A stretch of 64,000 nt of DNA, from positions 89,630 through 153,629 of the forward strand of contig JAHYJC010000003.1 in NCBI GenBank assembly GCA_019429275.1, in the 5' to 3' direction. Each line of letters opens with the position of its first letter. Position 1 is the stretch's first letter. Below, piece after piece: positions 19,701 to 26,747 of the stretch. The translations under genes were made by a program, and so were the position numbers. A model generated the notes under the pieces. The model worked only from the letters and a program-made list of their open reading frames with translations, did no database searches and was not told where the DNA came from. Source of the stretch: Lentimicrobium sp. (GTDB lineage Bacteria > Bacteroidota > Bacteroidia > Bacteroidales > Lentimicrobiaceae).

Positions 19701-20074
19701 TCAATGGTTGCAGCTTTTTCACTCAGTTTTACACCAAGTCTTAAAGTCTGACCGAGGTTCAGGTACACTTCATTGTTAGCATAACTTTCAAAACCGACAT
19801 AAGATACTGTTACTCTGTATGGTCCACCAACGTTCATATTAGGAATACGATAGTTTCCGTCAATGTCGGTGGTTGTGCCATATTGCGATCCTGATGGTGT
19901 GTGAACAGCAATAACAGTAGCTCCGGGAAGGCTTTCACCGTTAGCACCGGTAATTTTACCATTCATTCCTGATGTTGTCACCTGTGCCATAGCAATGGCC
20001 GAGGTCATCAGAAAAGCAGCAACAAGTATGGCATACCTGGTCAAGCTGCGCAACAAATTGTTTGTTTTTTTCAT
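16778..20074 (-). CDS. Oar-like TonB-dependent outer-membrane receptor
   Basis: A 1098-residue outer-membrane protein. Signal peptide MKKTNNLLRSLTRYAI...AMAQ, then a carboxypeptidase-regulatory-like beta sandwich (about 30-115: GKITGANGESLPGATVIAV, IPNMNVGGPYRVTVSYVGFE), a plug domain (about 120-250) and a large beta-barrel with many aromatic-rich strands, ending in VRYIFN. This is the Myxococcus Oar/OmpA-related receptor group. Import of a large substrate or protein export and adhesion have been proposed for it; no SusD partner is next to it, so glycan uptake is unlikely. Start set at the ATG before the signal peptide; a 40-codon upstream extension lies in the leader. Own promoter and strong terminator: single-gene unit. 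Confidence 0.9.
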   Translation of the reverse strand: MKKTNNLLRSLTRYAILVAAFLMTSAIAMAQVTTSGMNGKITGANGESLPGATVIAVHTPSGSQYGTTTDIDGNYRIPNMNVGGPYRVTVSYVGFESYANNEVYLNLGQTLRLGVKLSEKAATIEGVEVVGTRYDIFDGNRTGAETNVSLQTIERMPSVGRSFSDYTRLTPQSRVTQYGGIEIAGSNNRYNAIYIDGAVNNDVFGLTDQGTNGGQTGISPFSMDILEQVSIQIAPYDIKLGGFAGAGINAVTRRGNNEFQGSAYYVMRNENMAGKTPTDDETVERKKLNPFNANTYGFRLGGPIVKDKLFFFMNAEIQNDETPQPFEFSTYNGAVTTEQMGQLVSKLNEFGYDPGGYTNVTRTLEGTKIFGRLDWNINKVHKLMVRHQYTKGIETRPSNSSSTNIRFANSGIYFPSTTNSTALELKSNISSNMSNSLILGFTLVRDDRDPMGNNFPFVRIKDGNSNIYFGSEEFSTGNQLNQDIITLTNNFEIYKGKHTFTFGTHNEFYKMYNLFIRQAFGSYQFNSIDDFLTNQPAYQFDRTFSAVDDVTGDGSKAAAEFNALQIGFYAQDEIQVSEKLKVTVGLRADIPMFLDNPRVNEDFNNNVIPLLEAAGWDLEGAKTGQMPDPTVMLNPRAGFNYDVYGDQTFQIRGGAGLFTSRIPYVWPGASFQNNAVMTGGMRVTAADSPELIFNPNWNNQPSIPPTQPSGQVDIFAKEFKYPKVFRTSIAVDKKLPWGLIGTFDVTYTKNINNVLYYNLRYTKTGELTGTGDNRPIWSRIDLGKDPVTDKNRAYTDIILGTNTNEGHAYNITAQLQKTFDKGFAGSLAYSYGSAKSMNDGVSSQNSSQWRVPNVRGKNDLDFAVSNFSMGSRIVGYLSYRKEYLKHTATTLTLFYTGQSGELYSYGYADGWQDPVTRRNYYLGEDNQSLELMYVPKDRNDINLVDITVGETTLTADQQWTDLNAFIEADDYLSGRRGEYAERNHSRTPFTNILDFRIAQDFYVNVGGKRNTLQVALDIFNLGNMINKDWGRIYYSSGAYYSNYPLLRFQGFTKDNEDKYTTEPQFSFQKPKGETWSIDDSGILSSRWQGQLTVRYIFN

Positions 20075-20191
20075 TTTTGTTAATTTGGTTAGTGAACTGA
20101 TTTGTTTTCTGTGTTGGATTGTATTGGATTTTTGAACTGGTGTTTTTTTAATAACTATTTTTTGATGATAAATTGCACTTGTTTTGGGCTG

Positions 20192-20199
20192 CAAAAGTA
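20192..20199 (-). promoter_or_regulatory. -7 promoter element TACTTTTG
   Basis: TACTTTTG on the minus strand, with a leader of about 110 nt before the receptor start at 20074. The position supports the downstream ATG over the longer frame, whose first codon lies at this element. Confidence 0.45.
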
Positions 20200-20268
20200 A
20201 ATCATCTATTCGATGATACCTACATTTTGATGGTTAAGTTATTATTAAATGTTAGGGCGAAAATTTAT

Positions 20269-21081
20269 TCATCTATTTGATTGTGAGTTGTTTGAAATTC
20301 TCCCCCCGTCTATTCTTTTAATCAGCCGAAGCTTGTGGGTATATTTTCCGGCAGACTTATTGTAAATGCCATGATGATCAATTGGGTCAATCCTGACTTC
20401 TCCTGAAGCATGAATGATATTACCTGTTCCGGTAAGTATTCCTGTGTGGTTAATTTTTCCTTCATCATTGTCGAAAAATGCAAGGTCTCCGGCTTTAGCT
20501 TCTCCCATCAGATTGATGAGGGTTCCCTGATCTGCCTGCTGCCATGCATCGCGCAACAATCTGATGCCATTCAATTTAAAAACCATTTGCGTAAGCCCTG
20601 AGCAATCTATCCCAAATGGCGATCGCCCGCCCCACAAATAAGGAGTTTTAAGATAGGAGGCAGCAACCTCAATTATATCTTCTGAATTTTTGTATGCAGG
20701 AATGATGGTTTCTCCTTCTGCAATGTGATAATCACCACCCGGTCCGGCTAACTTTCCATTTGAAAGTTTGTGAAGTGTGCTGCCTTGTACCAGTAACTGG
20801 GATGGTTGTCCTCTGGCAATGATTGTAGCAGTTGTTCCGGAGACCAGCATGGCACTGCAATGCGACAGGATTTCAAGTGTTTCATCGCACAGGAGTTGAA
20901 TTTGTCTGATGTTGCACCATCCGGAGTAGTTGTCAAAACGACTGGTAATTCTGTACCATTCACCACGAATCTCCTCAATATCAAATAAATCGCCATACAA
21001 TAGCTGATTCACCATCTCGGATTTTTCGGATGGTTCAAATCTTACGGCAACGAGGGAAAGATAGCAAATGCCTCCTGTCAT
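20269..21081 (-). CDS. NlpC/P60 (C40) cell-wall peptidase with SH3-like domains
   Basis: A 270-residue protein with an N-terminal bacterial SH3-like region (about 10-130) and a C-terminal NlpC/P60 domain. The catalytic Cys lies in FGIDCSGLTQMVF (about 190), the His in NHTGILTG (about 235), and the third polar residue near IIHASGEVRID. It resembles YkfC-type dipeptidyl-peptidases that cleave gamma-D-Glu-diamino-acid bonds of wall peptides; no clear signal peptide is seen, so it may work in the cytoplasm in muropeptide recycling. ATG at 21081 preferred over the TTG four codons earlier. Single gene. Confidence 0.85.
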   Translation of the reverse strand: MTGGICYLSLVAVRFEPSEKSEMVNQLLYGDLFDIEEIRGEWYRITSRFDNYSGWCNIRQIQLLCDETLEILSHCSAMLVSGTTATIIARGQPSQLLVQGSTLHKLSNGKLAGPGGDYHIAEGETIIPAYKNSEDIIEVAASYLKTPYLWGGRSPFGIDCSGLTQMVFKLNGIRLLRDAWQQADQGTLINLMGEAKAGDLAFFDNDEGKINHTGILTGTGNIIHASGEVRIDPIDHHGIYNKSAGKYTHKLRLIKRIDGGRISNNSQSNR

Positions 21082-21107
21082 TAGGTATTGCAAAATATAT
21101 ACAGGGG

Positions 21108-21115
21108 CAAATATA
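21108..21115 (-). promoter_or_regulatory. -7 promoter element TATATTTG
   Basis: An exact TAnnTTTG element on the minus strand about 27 bp before the NlpC/P60 start. AT-rich surroundings make a chance match more likely. Confidence 0.3.
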
Positions 21116-21311
21116 TTGAATTACGATAGTTCCTTCTATGAAAGTAATTAACAGAATTCGCTGTTTTGTTGATAACTTTTTTAACCTATGTTTGTTTAAT
21201 ATTGATTATTAATCATTTACCATTTTTAATTTATATTTTTTCTCTGTTTACAATATTTTGTTGACAGACATTTCCTTCGTATTTTCGAAGTCTGTTGTAC
21301 TGATCTTTTTC

Positions 21312-23396
21312 ATGATGCTAAACATAAAAAATCAACTCAATTGGTTACGAGATCATTACGATGTATTGGGGAAGATATTCCTTTTTATTGTGATGATTGC
21401 TTTACTGCTTGCAATTTTTCCCCGCGAAGGCAAATTCAGGTATGAGTATCAGAAAGGCAAACCCTGGCAACACGATGATTTGATTGCTCAGGTAGATATT
21501 GCTATTCTGAAGCCGGAAGTAGAATATCAGAACGAAATCAGTGAGGCTGTCAAAAAGTCAGGCTTGTATTTTAAAAGAGATCATCAGGTTGTTGCTTTAC
21601 AAACAAATAATCTGATTAATTCATTTAACAAATTAAAGGGAAAAGGTTCAGGAATTATTACTGATTTAGTTGGTAATCAGACAGATCCTCTGACTCATAT
21701 GCTTGACATTCTTGATAGTATTTACTCCCAGGGGGTAATCACACTCACAAGCGAAATTGAAAATAAACCTCCGGAATTTGAAATTTTTGAAGTCGATGGA
21801 AACCAGGCCGGAAAAAAGAAAATTTCTGATTATTTTACCATCCAATCTGCCGGAAAATATATCAATACCAGATTATCCGGAACCGATGAATATTCTCAGG
21901 CACTTCGTGAATTGCTTTTAAATTCACTAAGGCAGAATATAGTTTTTGATGCAGAGAACAGCAAAAGGGCTATAGATGCCATGGTTAATGAAATAACTTC
22001 AACCAGTGGGATGATTCAAAGCGGGGAAAAGATAATTTCAAGAGGCGAGCTGGTAAATTCCGATAAATTTCAGATACTTGAGTCTTACCGACTCGATTAT
22101 CAATCCAGATTAGGTACAGATTTCCAATATCCGAAAATTCTATTGGGTCAATTTGTCCTTATCGGAATTACTATTATCGTGTTTATATTATTTATGCTGT
22201 CCTTCAGGAAAGATATTTTTATTGACAACCGGCGGATGTTGATGCTGTTGCTTATCATTCTCATTATGGTTTATGCTGCTGCTTTAACAATGAAGACAAA
22301 TCCTGATATTCTTCAACTGTTGCCGTTTTGCCTTGTGCCAATTATTGTCCGGGTTTTTTACGATACACGAACAGCTTTTTTTGTGCATGTTATTACACTT
22401 ATTCTTACTGCTTTTTTGGTTCCCAGCGGGTTTGAATTTCTTTTTCAGCAACTTATAACAGGACTGATTGCCATCATAAGTGTTGCTGAGTTCAGGCGCC
22501 GGTCGCAGTTTTTTATTACAGCTCTTGCTATTTTCATAACCTATTCCCTTATTTACACAGGTATGCTTCTAATTCAGGATGGAAGCATCGAAAACATAAA
22601 TTATTCTATTTTCCTGATTTATGGTGGAAGCGCTGCTTTGACGCTGTTTTCATATCCTTTGATTTTTATTTTTGAGAAACTATTTGGACAGGTAACCGAT
22701 GTTACTTTGATGGAACTTTCTGATACCAATAGCCCATTGCTCAGACAATTGTCGTTAAATGCACCAGGAACTTTTCAGCATTCAATGCAAGTAGCAAATA
22801 TTGCTGAAGCTGCAATTTATGAAATCGGAGGAAATTCTCTGCTTGTAAGAGCCGGAGCTTTGTATCACGATATTGGCAAAATGGATATGCCAATGTACTT
22901 TATTGAAAATCAGTTATCTGAAATGAATCCTCACGATGAACTTAGCTACGAAGAAAGTGCACGTATCATTGTAAGTCATGTGATTAAAGGCATTGAAAAA
23001 GCCAAAAAACACAAATTACCTGAACTGTTGATCGATTTTATCAGAACACATCATGGAACCCGGATGGCAGAGTATTTCTACAACCGACAGAGAATAGATT
23101 TTCCCGAGAAGAAAATCAATGATTCAGATTTCAGGTATCCCGGGCCTCCTCCTTTTTCTAAAGAGACATCTGTGCTTATGATGGCCGACTCCGTAGAAGC
23201 TGCATCACGGAGCCTGAAATCTCACACAGATAAGTCTATCAGCACATTGGTAGAAAGTATAATTGATAAACAAATTGAAATGAAACAGTTTGTTAATTCT
23301 GACCTTACCCTTAAAGATATTACCCGCATCAAGAAAATTCTCAAGAAAAAGCTGATGAGTATTTATCATGTAAGGATGGAGTATCCAAGTCTTTAA
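21312..23396 (+). CDS. 7TM-HD (PgpH-like) cyclic-di-AMP phosphodiesterase
   Basis: A 694-residue membrane protein. One membrane helix (IFLFIVMIALLLAIF), an extracytoplasmic 7TMR-HDED domain (about 55-265), seven membrane helices (about 275-475) and a cytoplasmic HD domain with HSMQVANIAEAA, the metal-binding His-Asp in ALYHDIGKMDMP, IVSHVIKGIE and IRTHHGT. The family (PgpH) hydrolyses cyclic-di-AMP and so controls potassium and osmotic balance. The ATG pair at 21312/21315 (MMLNIKNQ) is the likely start; the longer frame begins with TTG. It is convergent with wbqC. The HD motif is intact, so activity is expected. Confidence 0.92.
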   Translation: MMLNIKNQLNWLRDHYDVLGKIFLFIVMIALLLAIFPREGKFRYEYQKGKPWQHDDLIAQVDIAILKPEVEYQNEISEAVKKSGLYFKRDHQVVALQTNNLINSFNKLKGKGSGIITDLVGNQTDPLTHMLDILDSIYSQGVITLTSEIENKPPEFEIFEVDGNQAGKKKISDYFTIQSAGKYINTRLSGTDEYSQALRELLLNSLRQNIVFDAENSKRAIDAMVNEITSTSGMIQSGEKIISRGELVNSDKFQILESYRLDYQSRLGTDFQYPKILLGQFVLIGITIIVFILFMLSFRKDIFIDNRRMLMLLLIILIMVYAAALTMKTNPDILQLLPFCLVPIIVRVFYDTRTAFFVHVITLILTAFLVPSGFEFLFQQLITGLIAIISVAEFRRRSQFFITALAIFITYSLIYTGMLLIQDGSIENINYSIFLIYGGSAALTLFSYPLIFIFEKLFGQVTDVTLMELSDTNSPLLRQLSLNAPGTFQHSMQVANIAEAAIYEIGGNSLLVRAGALYHDIGKMDMPMYFIENQLSEMNPHDELSYEESARIIVSHVIKGIEKAKKHKLPELLIDFIRTHHGTRMAEYFYNRQRIDFPEKKINDSDFRYPGPPPFSKETSVLMMADSVEAASRSLKSHTDKSISTLVESIIDKQIEMKQFVNSDLTLKDITRIKKILKKKLMSIYHVRMEYPSL

Positions 23397-23411
23397 GTGA
23401 TTGCCGGTTTT

Positions 23412-24059
23412 TTATTTACCGGGTATATGTGCTTTTAGATAAGTCGTTGATTCAGGCCCCAGGTTAAACAGTAAATCCAGGATACTAAGGTTGGGCAAAA
23501 AGTTATTTCTGTCAGAAAATACCTGAATGTAAGGCTTAAAGGTTTTAATCTCCCATTCATGTGATATTTTTTGTTTAGGCATAATAAGCAAACGCATGTC
23601 ATAAAAATCTTCAGTGGTTTTGCTGAATTTCACTGTAAAATCAATTTTTTTATGAATACCTGCCAGTTTCATGCAAAGCTTTAAAAGACCAAGATTAAAA
23701 TCTACTAACAATTTTGGCGGAGAAAGGAAAATATCCTCATAATAATCACGGTAATAAATGAAAAAGGGCGATTTGTTGTAGGCAGCTTCAATGGTGCGGA
23801 AATGGATGACATTCCAGTTCTGTGACCTGTCAATTTCTACCGCTGAAAAGGGAGTATGGTTTCCAAAAGTTTTAACCACAGGGATGCTCAGGATGCTTTT
23901 GCCCTGTGCAGTTGAAATCTGATAACGGTTTCGGCAGGTTTGTTTATGAAATGTTTCATGAAGCTCAATATTAACTGAGGGAGCATGAAGTAGCCAGGCA
24001 AAAAATTCTAAGTCAGGCAGGCTGGCCGGTGGTAATAAAACAGGAGGTAATGAAGGCAT
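23412..24059 (-). CDS. WbqC family protein
   Basis: A 215-residue protein matching the WbqC-like family: LPPASLPDLEFFAWLL near the start, then HKQTCRNRYQIS, LSIPV, and the central HFRTIEAAYNKSPFFIYYRDYYEDIF. WbqC-like proteins occur in O-antigen clusters and are very common in Bacteroidota as single genes; some may act with aminotransferases or glycan enzymes, but no reaction is firmly known. ATG start, with a -7 element directly upstream and a terminator of the thioredoxin operon before it. Confidence 0.85.
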   Translation of the reverse strand: MPSLPPVLLPPASLPDLEFFAWLLHAPSVNIELHETFHKQTCRNRYQISTAQGKSILSIPVVKTFGNHTPFSAVEIDRSQNWNVIHFRTIEAAYNKSPFFIYYRDYYEDIFLSPPKLLVDFNLGLLKLCMKLAGIHKKIDFTVKFSKTTEDFYDMRLLIMPKQKISHEWEIKTFKPYIQVFSDRNNFLPNLSILDLLFNLGPESTTYLKAHIPGK

Positions 24060-24078
24060 GAAATTTTTAATTCAAAAA

Positions 24079-24086
24079 CAAAGATA
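24079..24086 (-). promoter_or_regulatory. -7 promoter element TATCTTTG
   Basis: TATCTTTG on the minus strand about 20 bp before the wbqC-like ATG, immediately after the terminator T run. This is the same terminator-promoter arrangement as at 16.7 kb. Confidence 0.5.
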
Positions 24087-24092
24087 AAAAAA

Positions 24093-24118
24093 GACAGGCC
24101 AGGGAAACCCGGCCTGTC
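24093..24118 (-). terminator. Intrinsic terminator of the thioredoxin pair
   Basis: GACAGGCC and GGCCTGTC form the stem with an inner GGG/CCC pair and small loop; on the minus strand it is followed by seven T. It lies 27 bp after the stop of the 24145 gene. Confidence 0.85.
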
Positions 24119-24144
24119 CTAAAAAGATTGCTTAACGCAGATTG

Positions 24145-24501
24145 TTAGTTGGCTTTTAGCAATACATCTTCAATTGCCTGTATTAAGGCATGTTTTGGAA
24201 GTGCTCCCTGTGCCATCTGGGGTTGTCCCTCTGCAGGGCAAAACAGCATACTGGGGATGCTACGGATTCCAAAAACCTGCGACAATTCCTGTTCAACTTC
24301 TGTATCAACTTTGTAGATGTTGATCTTGCCGTTGTATTCATTTGATAATTCGTCGAGTATTGGGGCAACCATTTTGCAGGGCCCACACCAATCGGCATAA
24401 AAATCTATCAAACAAGGAAGTTTTCCTTCGAATTTCCATTCCTTATTTTTTTCAAAATCAAATACTTTTTCTTTGAAAGTAGCTAGTGTTAAATGTTCCA
24501 T
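24145..24501 (-). CDS. trxA: Cytoplasmic thioredoxin
   Basis: A 118-residue single-domain thioredoxin with the active site WCGPC at about 35-39 and the cis-Pro loop RSIPSMLF. It has no signal peptide and should reduce protein disulfides in the cytoplasm with thioredoxin reductase (not in the window). It is the second gene of a pair with the lipoprotein thioredoxin at 24530, 28 bp behind it, and the two proteins share a closely similar C-terminal stretch (EGQPQM...GALPK), so they look like a tandem duplication. Confidence 0.9.
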   Translation of the reverse strand: MEHLTLATFKEKVFDFEKNKEWKFEGKLPCLIDFYADWCGPCKMVAPILDELSNEYNGKINIYKVDTEVEQELSQVFGIRSIPSMLFCPAEGQPQMAQGALPKHALIQAIEDVLLKAN

Positions 24502-24529
24502 TTATTTGGTTCTCTGATTGATTACTTTT

Positions 24530-25051
24530 TTATTTGATGTTCTGTGAAGTCCCACCTGCAGGGGCAATCAAAATGTTTTTGATCATCTTCTCGAATTCTG
24601 TTTTTGGAAGGGCGCCCATGGTCATTTGTGGCTGGCCTTCAACAGGGACAAACAGAATGCTGGGTATGCTGCGAATGCCAAATACCTGGGCAAGTTCACG
24701 TTCCTTATCGGTGTCAACTTTATAAATGATGACCTGATCTTTATATTCCTCAGCAAGCTGAGCCATGATGGGCGCTATCTTTTTACAGGGGCCGCACCAA
24801 TCAGCATAAAAGTCAATAATTACAGGTTTGTCACTTTTAAATATCCATTTTTCGGGACTTTCTTCGTAGTTATACACTTTGTCGATAAACATGGCTTTGT
24901 TCATCTGAATTACTTTGCCGGTTTCAGATAAAGCTACTCCTGACTTTGTAACAGGATCATTTCCTGTGATCTGTCCGTTGCCGGTTGATTGATTGCAGCC
25001 CAGGAGTGCGAGGCTGGCGACAAGCATTACTGATAAAAATTGTTTGTTCAT
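24530..25051 (-). CDS. Thioredoxin lipoprotein
   Basis: A 173-residue protein with lipobox LLGC (Cys at about residue 19), a linker of about 50 residues, then a thioredoxin domain with WCGPC at about 85-89 and RSIPSILF. It should be anchored in the periplasm and exchange disulfides there. It is first in a two-gene unit with a cytoplasmic paralogue. A TATCTTTG element lies about 40 bp upstream. Electron donor unknown. Confidence 0.9.
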   Translation of the reverse strand: MNKQFLSVMLVASLALLGCNQSTGNGQITGNDPVTKSGVALSETGKVIQMNKAMFIDKVYNYEESPEKWIFKSDKPVIIDFYADWCGPCKKIAPIMAQLAEEYKDQVIIYKVDTDKERELAQVFGIRSIPSILFVPVEGQPQMTMGALPKTEFEKMIKNILIAPAGGTSQNIK

Positions 25052-25089
25052 ATTGGTGTCGGGTTATGTTCATGTTTTAAATACGGCTG

Positions 25090-25097
25090 CAAAGATA
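25090..25097 (-). promoter_or_regulatory. -7 promoter element TATCTTTG
   Basis: Minus-strand TATCTTTG about 39 bp before the thioredoxin lipoprotein ATG; shares the spacer with an opposite-facing element at 25142. Confidence 0.5.
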
Positions 25098-25141
25098 CAA
25101 ATAATTTTATTTTAAAGCGCATAAATATCACTAAAAAATTT

Positions 25142-25149
25142 TATTTTTG
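25142..25149 (+). promoter_or_regulatory. -7 promoter element TATTTTTG
   Basis: Plus-strand TATTTTTG about 70 bp before the zinc-ribbon ATG at 25220, divergent to the thioredoxin promoter. The T-rich context lowers its weight. Confidence 0.35.
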
Positions 25150-25219
25150 CAGCGAAAGAAGATACATAACAAATCCTGTGCCGTTTTGTTTAGCTTTAAA
25201 AATCAAATATTTACCTTTA

Positions 25220-25636
25220 ATGGGTTCACTGTTGCATTTATTTAAAAATCTGGAACCAAAAGATTTTAATCATTTGTTTACATCGGCAGAGCAATGCCTT
25301 AAAGTAATTGCCGATGAAAAATGGCAGCATGGATTTATATGCAGAAAATGCGGGCACACCAATTATTGTTCTGGTAAAACGCCTCACAGCCGCCGTTGCA
25401 CCAAATGCAAAACCGACGAATCGGCAACAGCCCACACCATTTTTCACCGGTGCCGGATTCCAATAACAGATGCATTTGAAATTGCCTGGATGGTTTGTGG
25501 AACTCCTAAAATCAGTAGTTATGAACTTTCGCGCAGGTTGGATACCCGGCAGATGACCTGCTGGAAATTTAAGAAGCGCATAATGGAATGCCTTGCTGAA
25601 GGTTCAGGATTTCATTTTTTTGATTTGCCAAAGTAA
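25220..25636 (+). CDS. Orphan IS1595-type zinc-ribbon/HTH protein without transposase domain
   Basis: A 138-residue protein. It has a zinc ribbon with CRKCGH (about 44-49) and CTKCKT (about 66-71), then a helical segment with FEIAWMVCGTP, ISSYELSRRLD and TCWKFKKRIMEC. This is the N-terminal zinc-ribbon and HTH part of IS1595/ISXO2 transposases. The DDE nuclease domain is absent and no terminal inverted repeats were seen. Such short forms recur in Bacteroidota and may be domesticated DNA-binding proteins. ATG at 25220 (MGSLLHLFKN) preferred: the 60-codon upstream extension starts inside the divergent thioredoxin gene. Function unknown. Confidence 0.7.
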   Translation: MGSLLHLFKNLEPKDFNHLFTSAEQCLKVIADEKWQHGFICRKCGHTNYCSGKTPHSRRCTKCKTDESATAHTIFHRCRIPITDAFEIAWMVCGTPKISSYELSRRLDTRQMTCWKFKKRIMECLAEGSGFHFFDLPK

Positions 25637-25787
25637 AATTTGTTGGCGGCTCAAAAGGAGTGAAAGTTCTAAATTAACTCCGGATTTGCTTTTGTCTTAG
25701 TCAGTTTCTGATCTGTTAAATTGATCGTTGAATTAATAGCGCAATTGCAGGAAACAGACAATTAACTGCAGAATTCTTAACGGTCGG

Positions 25788-26747
25788 TCAGACCAACCGG
25801 CTAAATTCAAAAACTTTATCAGCTTGCTTTATTCTTACGACCTGGCAATGACTTAAATGATCGAATTTATATGGTGAGTTTATGTCAAAAAAGGTATTTT
25901 CAGCGATTTTGAACAATCCACTGCATTCTGTTTCGCCTTCTGGACTGAATCGTGAGATTATAAAATTATCAAAACGTTTAATAATTGAAAACCACGATCC
26001 TGCACCTTCACCACTTAACCATTGGGCAGCTGTTGGAATATTGGTGTGCCTGGCTGGCTCAGCTAAGGTGGTTTTAAGTTTTGTTTTATCTATAACAGGG
26101 GTTGGACAGAAAGGCTCAATGGCCAGAAGTTTAGGTAAGGTGAGTCTGTGTGACAGCGCGTTTACATTGTTCATTGGTGTTGGAGTAAACAAAACTGCAT
26201 AATTTAGCCTGAAATCATATATAAAGCCAGGTTGCCCTGCAACAATACTATCATTGACAAATCTGGAACAATTACTTCCATTGTAGGTAAATGGTCCATA
26301 AGGAACAGGGCTGCGCTGTTGAATCTGAAGAGCCTTGCTGTAAGATTTGGCGAAATCTATACTGCAGTATGACGCATGCAAGGTGCCCTCACCATGACAT
26401 TCTTTATTTAATTGAAGTTCAGTAAGGATTTCTACGATATTTTCAATTTTATTTCCTGATTCTGAAAGTCGCGCTGTGGTGTTGATTTTTAATCCGGGAT
26501 CGGTAATTTCACTGCGAACCCTGCCATGCCTGAAGGGTGAGTGATACCGTCCAAAGTCAAAATATTGACATTTAAGTGTTTCTTTGTCAATAAGAACCAG
26601 GGCGGCATGACCAACTTTGTAATAATGATGCGTGCTGATTCCCAACCTGTTTAAAAGGGCATCGTACCAGGCTCCCGGTTGTTTGCAATAGGTTTCAGGC
26701 CAGGCAATCGCTATTGCAAAGCCACTGTAATAGCTATTATCCGGCAT
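25788..26747 (-). CDS. Conserved hypothetical protein (DUF6695-like)
   Basis: A 319-residue protein without signal peptide or membrane helix. Its first half reads like a thiol-hydrolase fold: VGHAALVLID, FDFGRYHSP, ASYCSIDFAKSYSKAL and a Cys in YNGSNCSRFVNDSI, which resembles the Cys-centred segment of NlpC/P60 or DUF4105-type enzymes. The second half is poorly conserved. I believe it belongs to DUF6695. It overlaps the PLP decarboxylase stop by 11 bp (start ATG 26747, MPDNSYYSG), so it is the last gene of the cysteine dioxygenase operon. No reaction can be assigned. Confidence 0.6.
   Translation of the reverse strand: MPDNSYYSGFAIAIAWPETYCKQPGAWYDALLNRLGISTHHYYKVGHAALVLIDKETLKCQYFDFGRYHSPFRHGRVRSEITDPGLKINTTARLSESGNKIENIVEILTELQLNKECHGEGTLHASYCSIDFAKSYSKALQIQQRSPVPYGPFTYNGSNCSRFVNDSIVAGQPGFIYDFRLNYAVLFTPTPMNNVNALSHRLTLPKLLAIEPFCPTPVIDKTKLKTTLAEPARHTNIPTAAQWLSGEGAGSWFSIIKRFDNFIISRFSPEGETECSGLFKIAENTFFDINSPYKFDHLSHCQVVRIKQADKVFEFSRLV

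Noticed and set aside
20075..20194. Long N-terminal extension of the Oar-like receptor
   Set aside because: The 40 extra codons precede a good signal peptide and begin at the promoter element; taken as leader DNA.
25220..25636. Complete insertion sequence
   Set aside because: No DDE catalytic domain and no terminal inverted repeats or target duplication seen around it.
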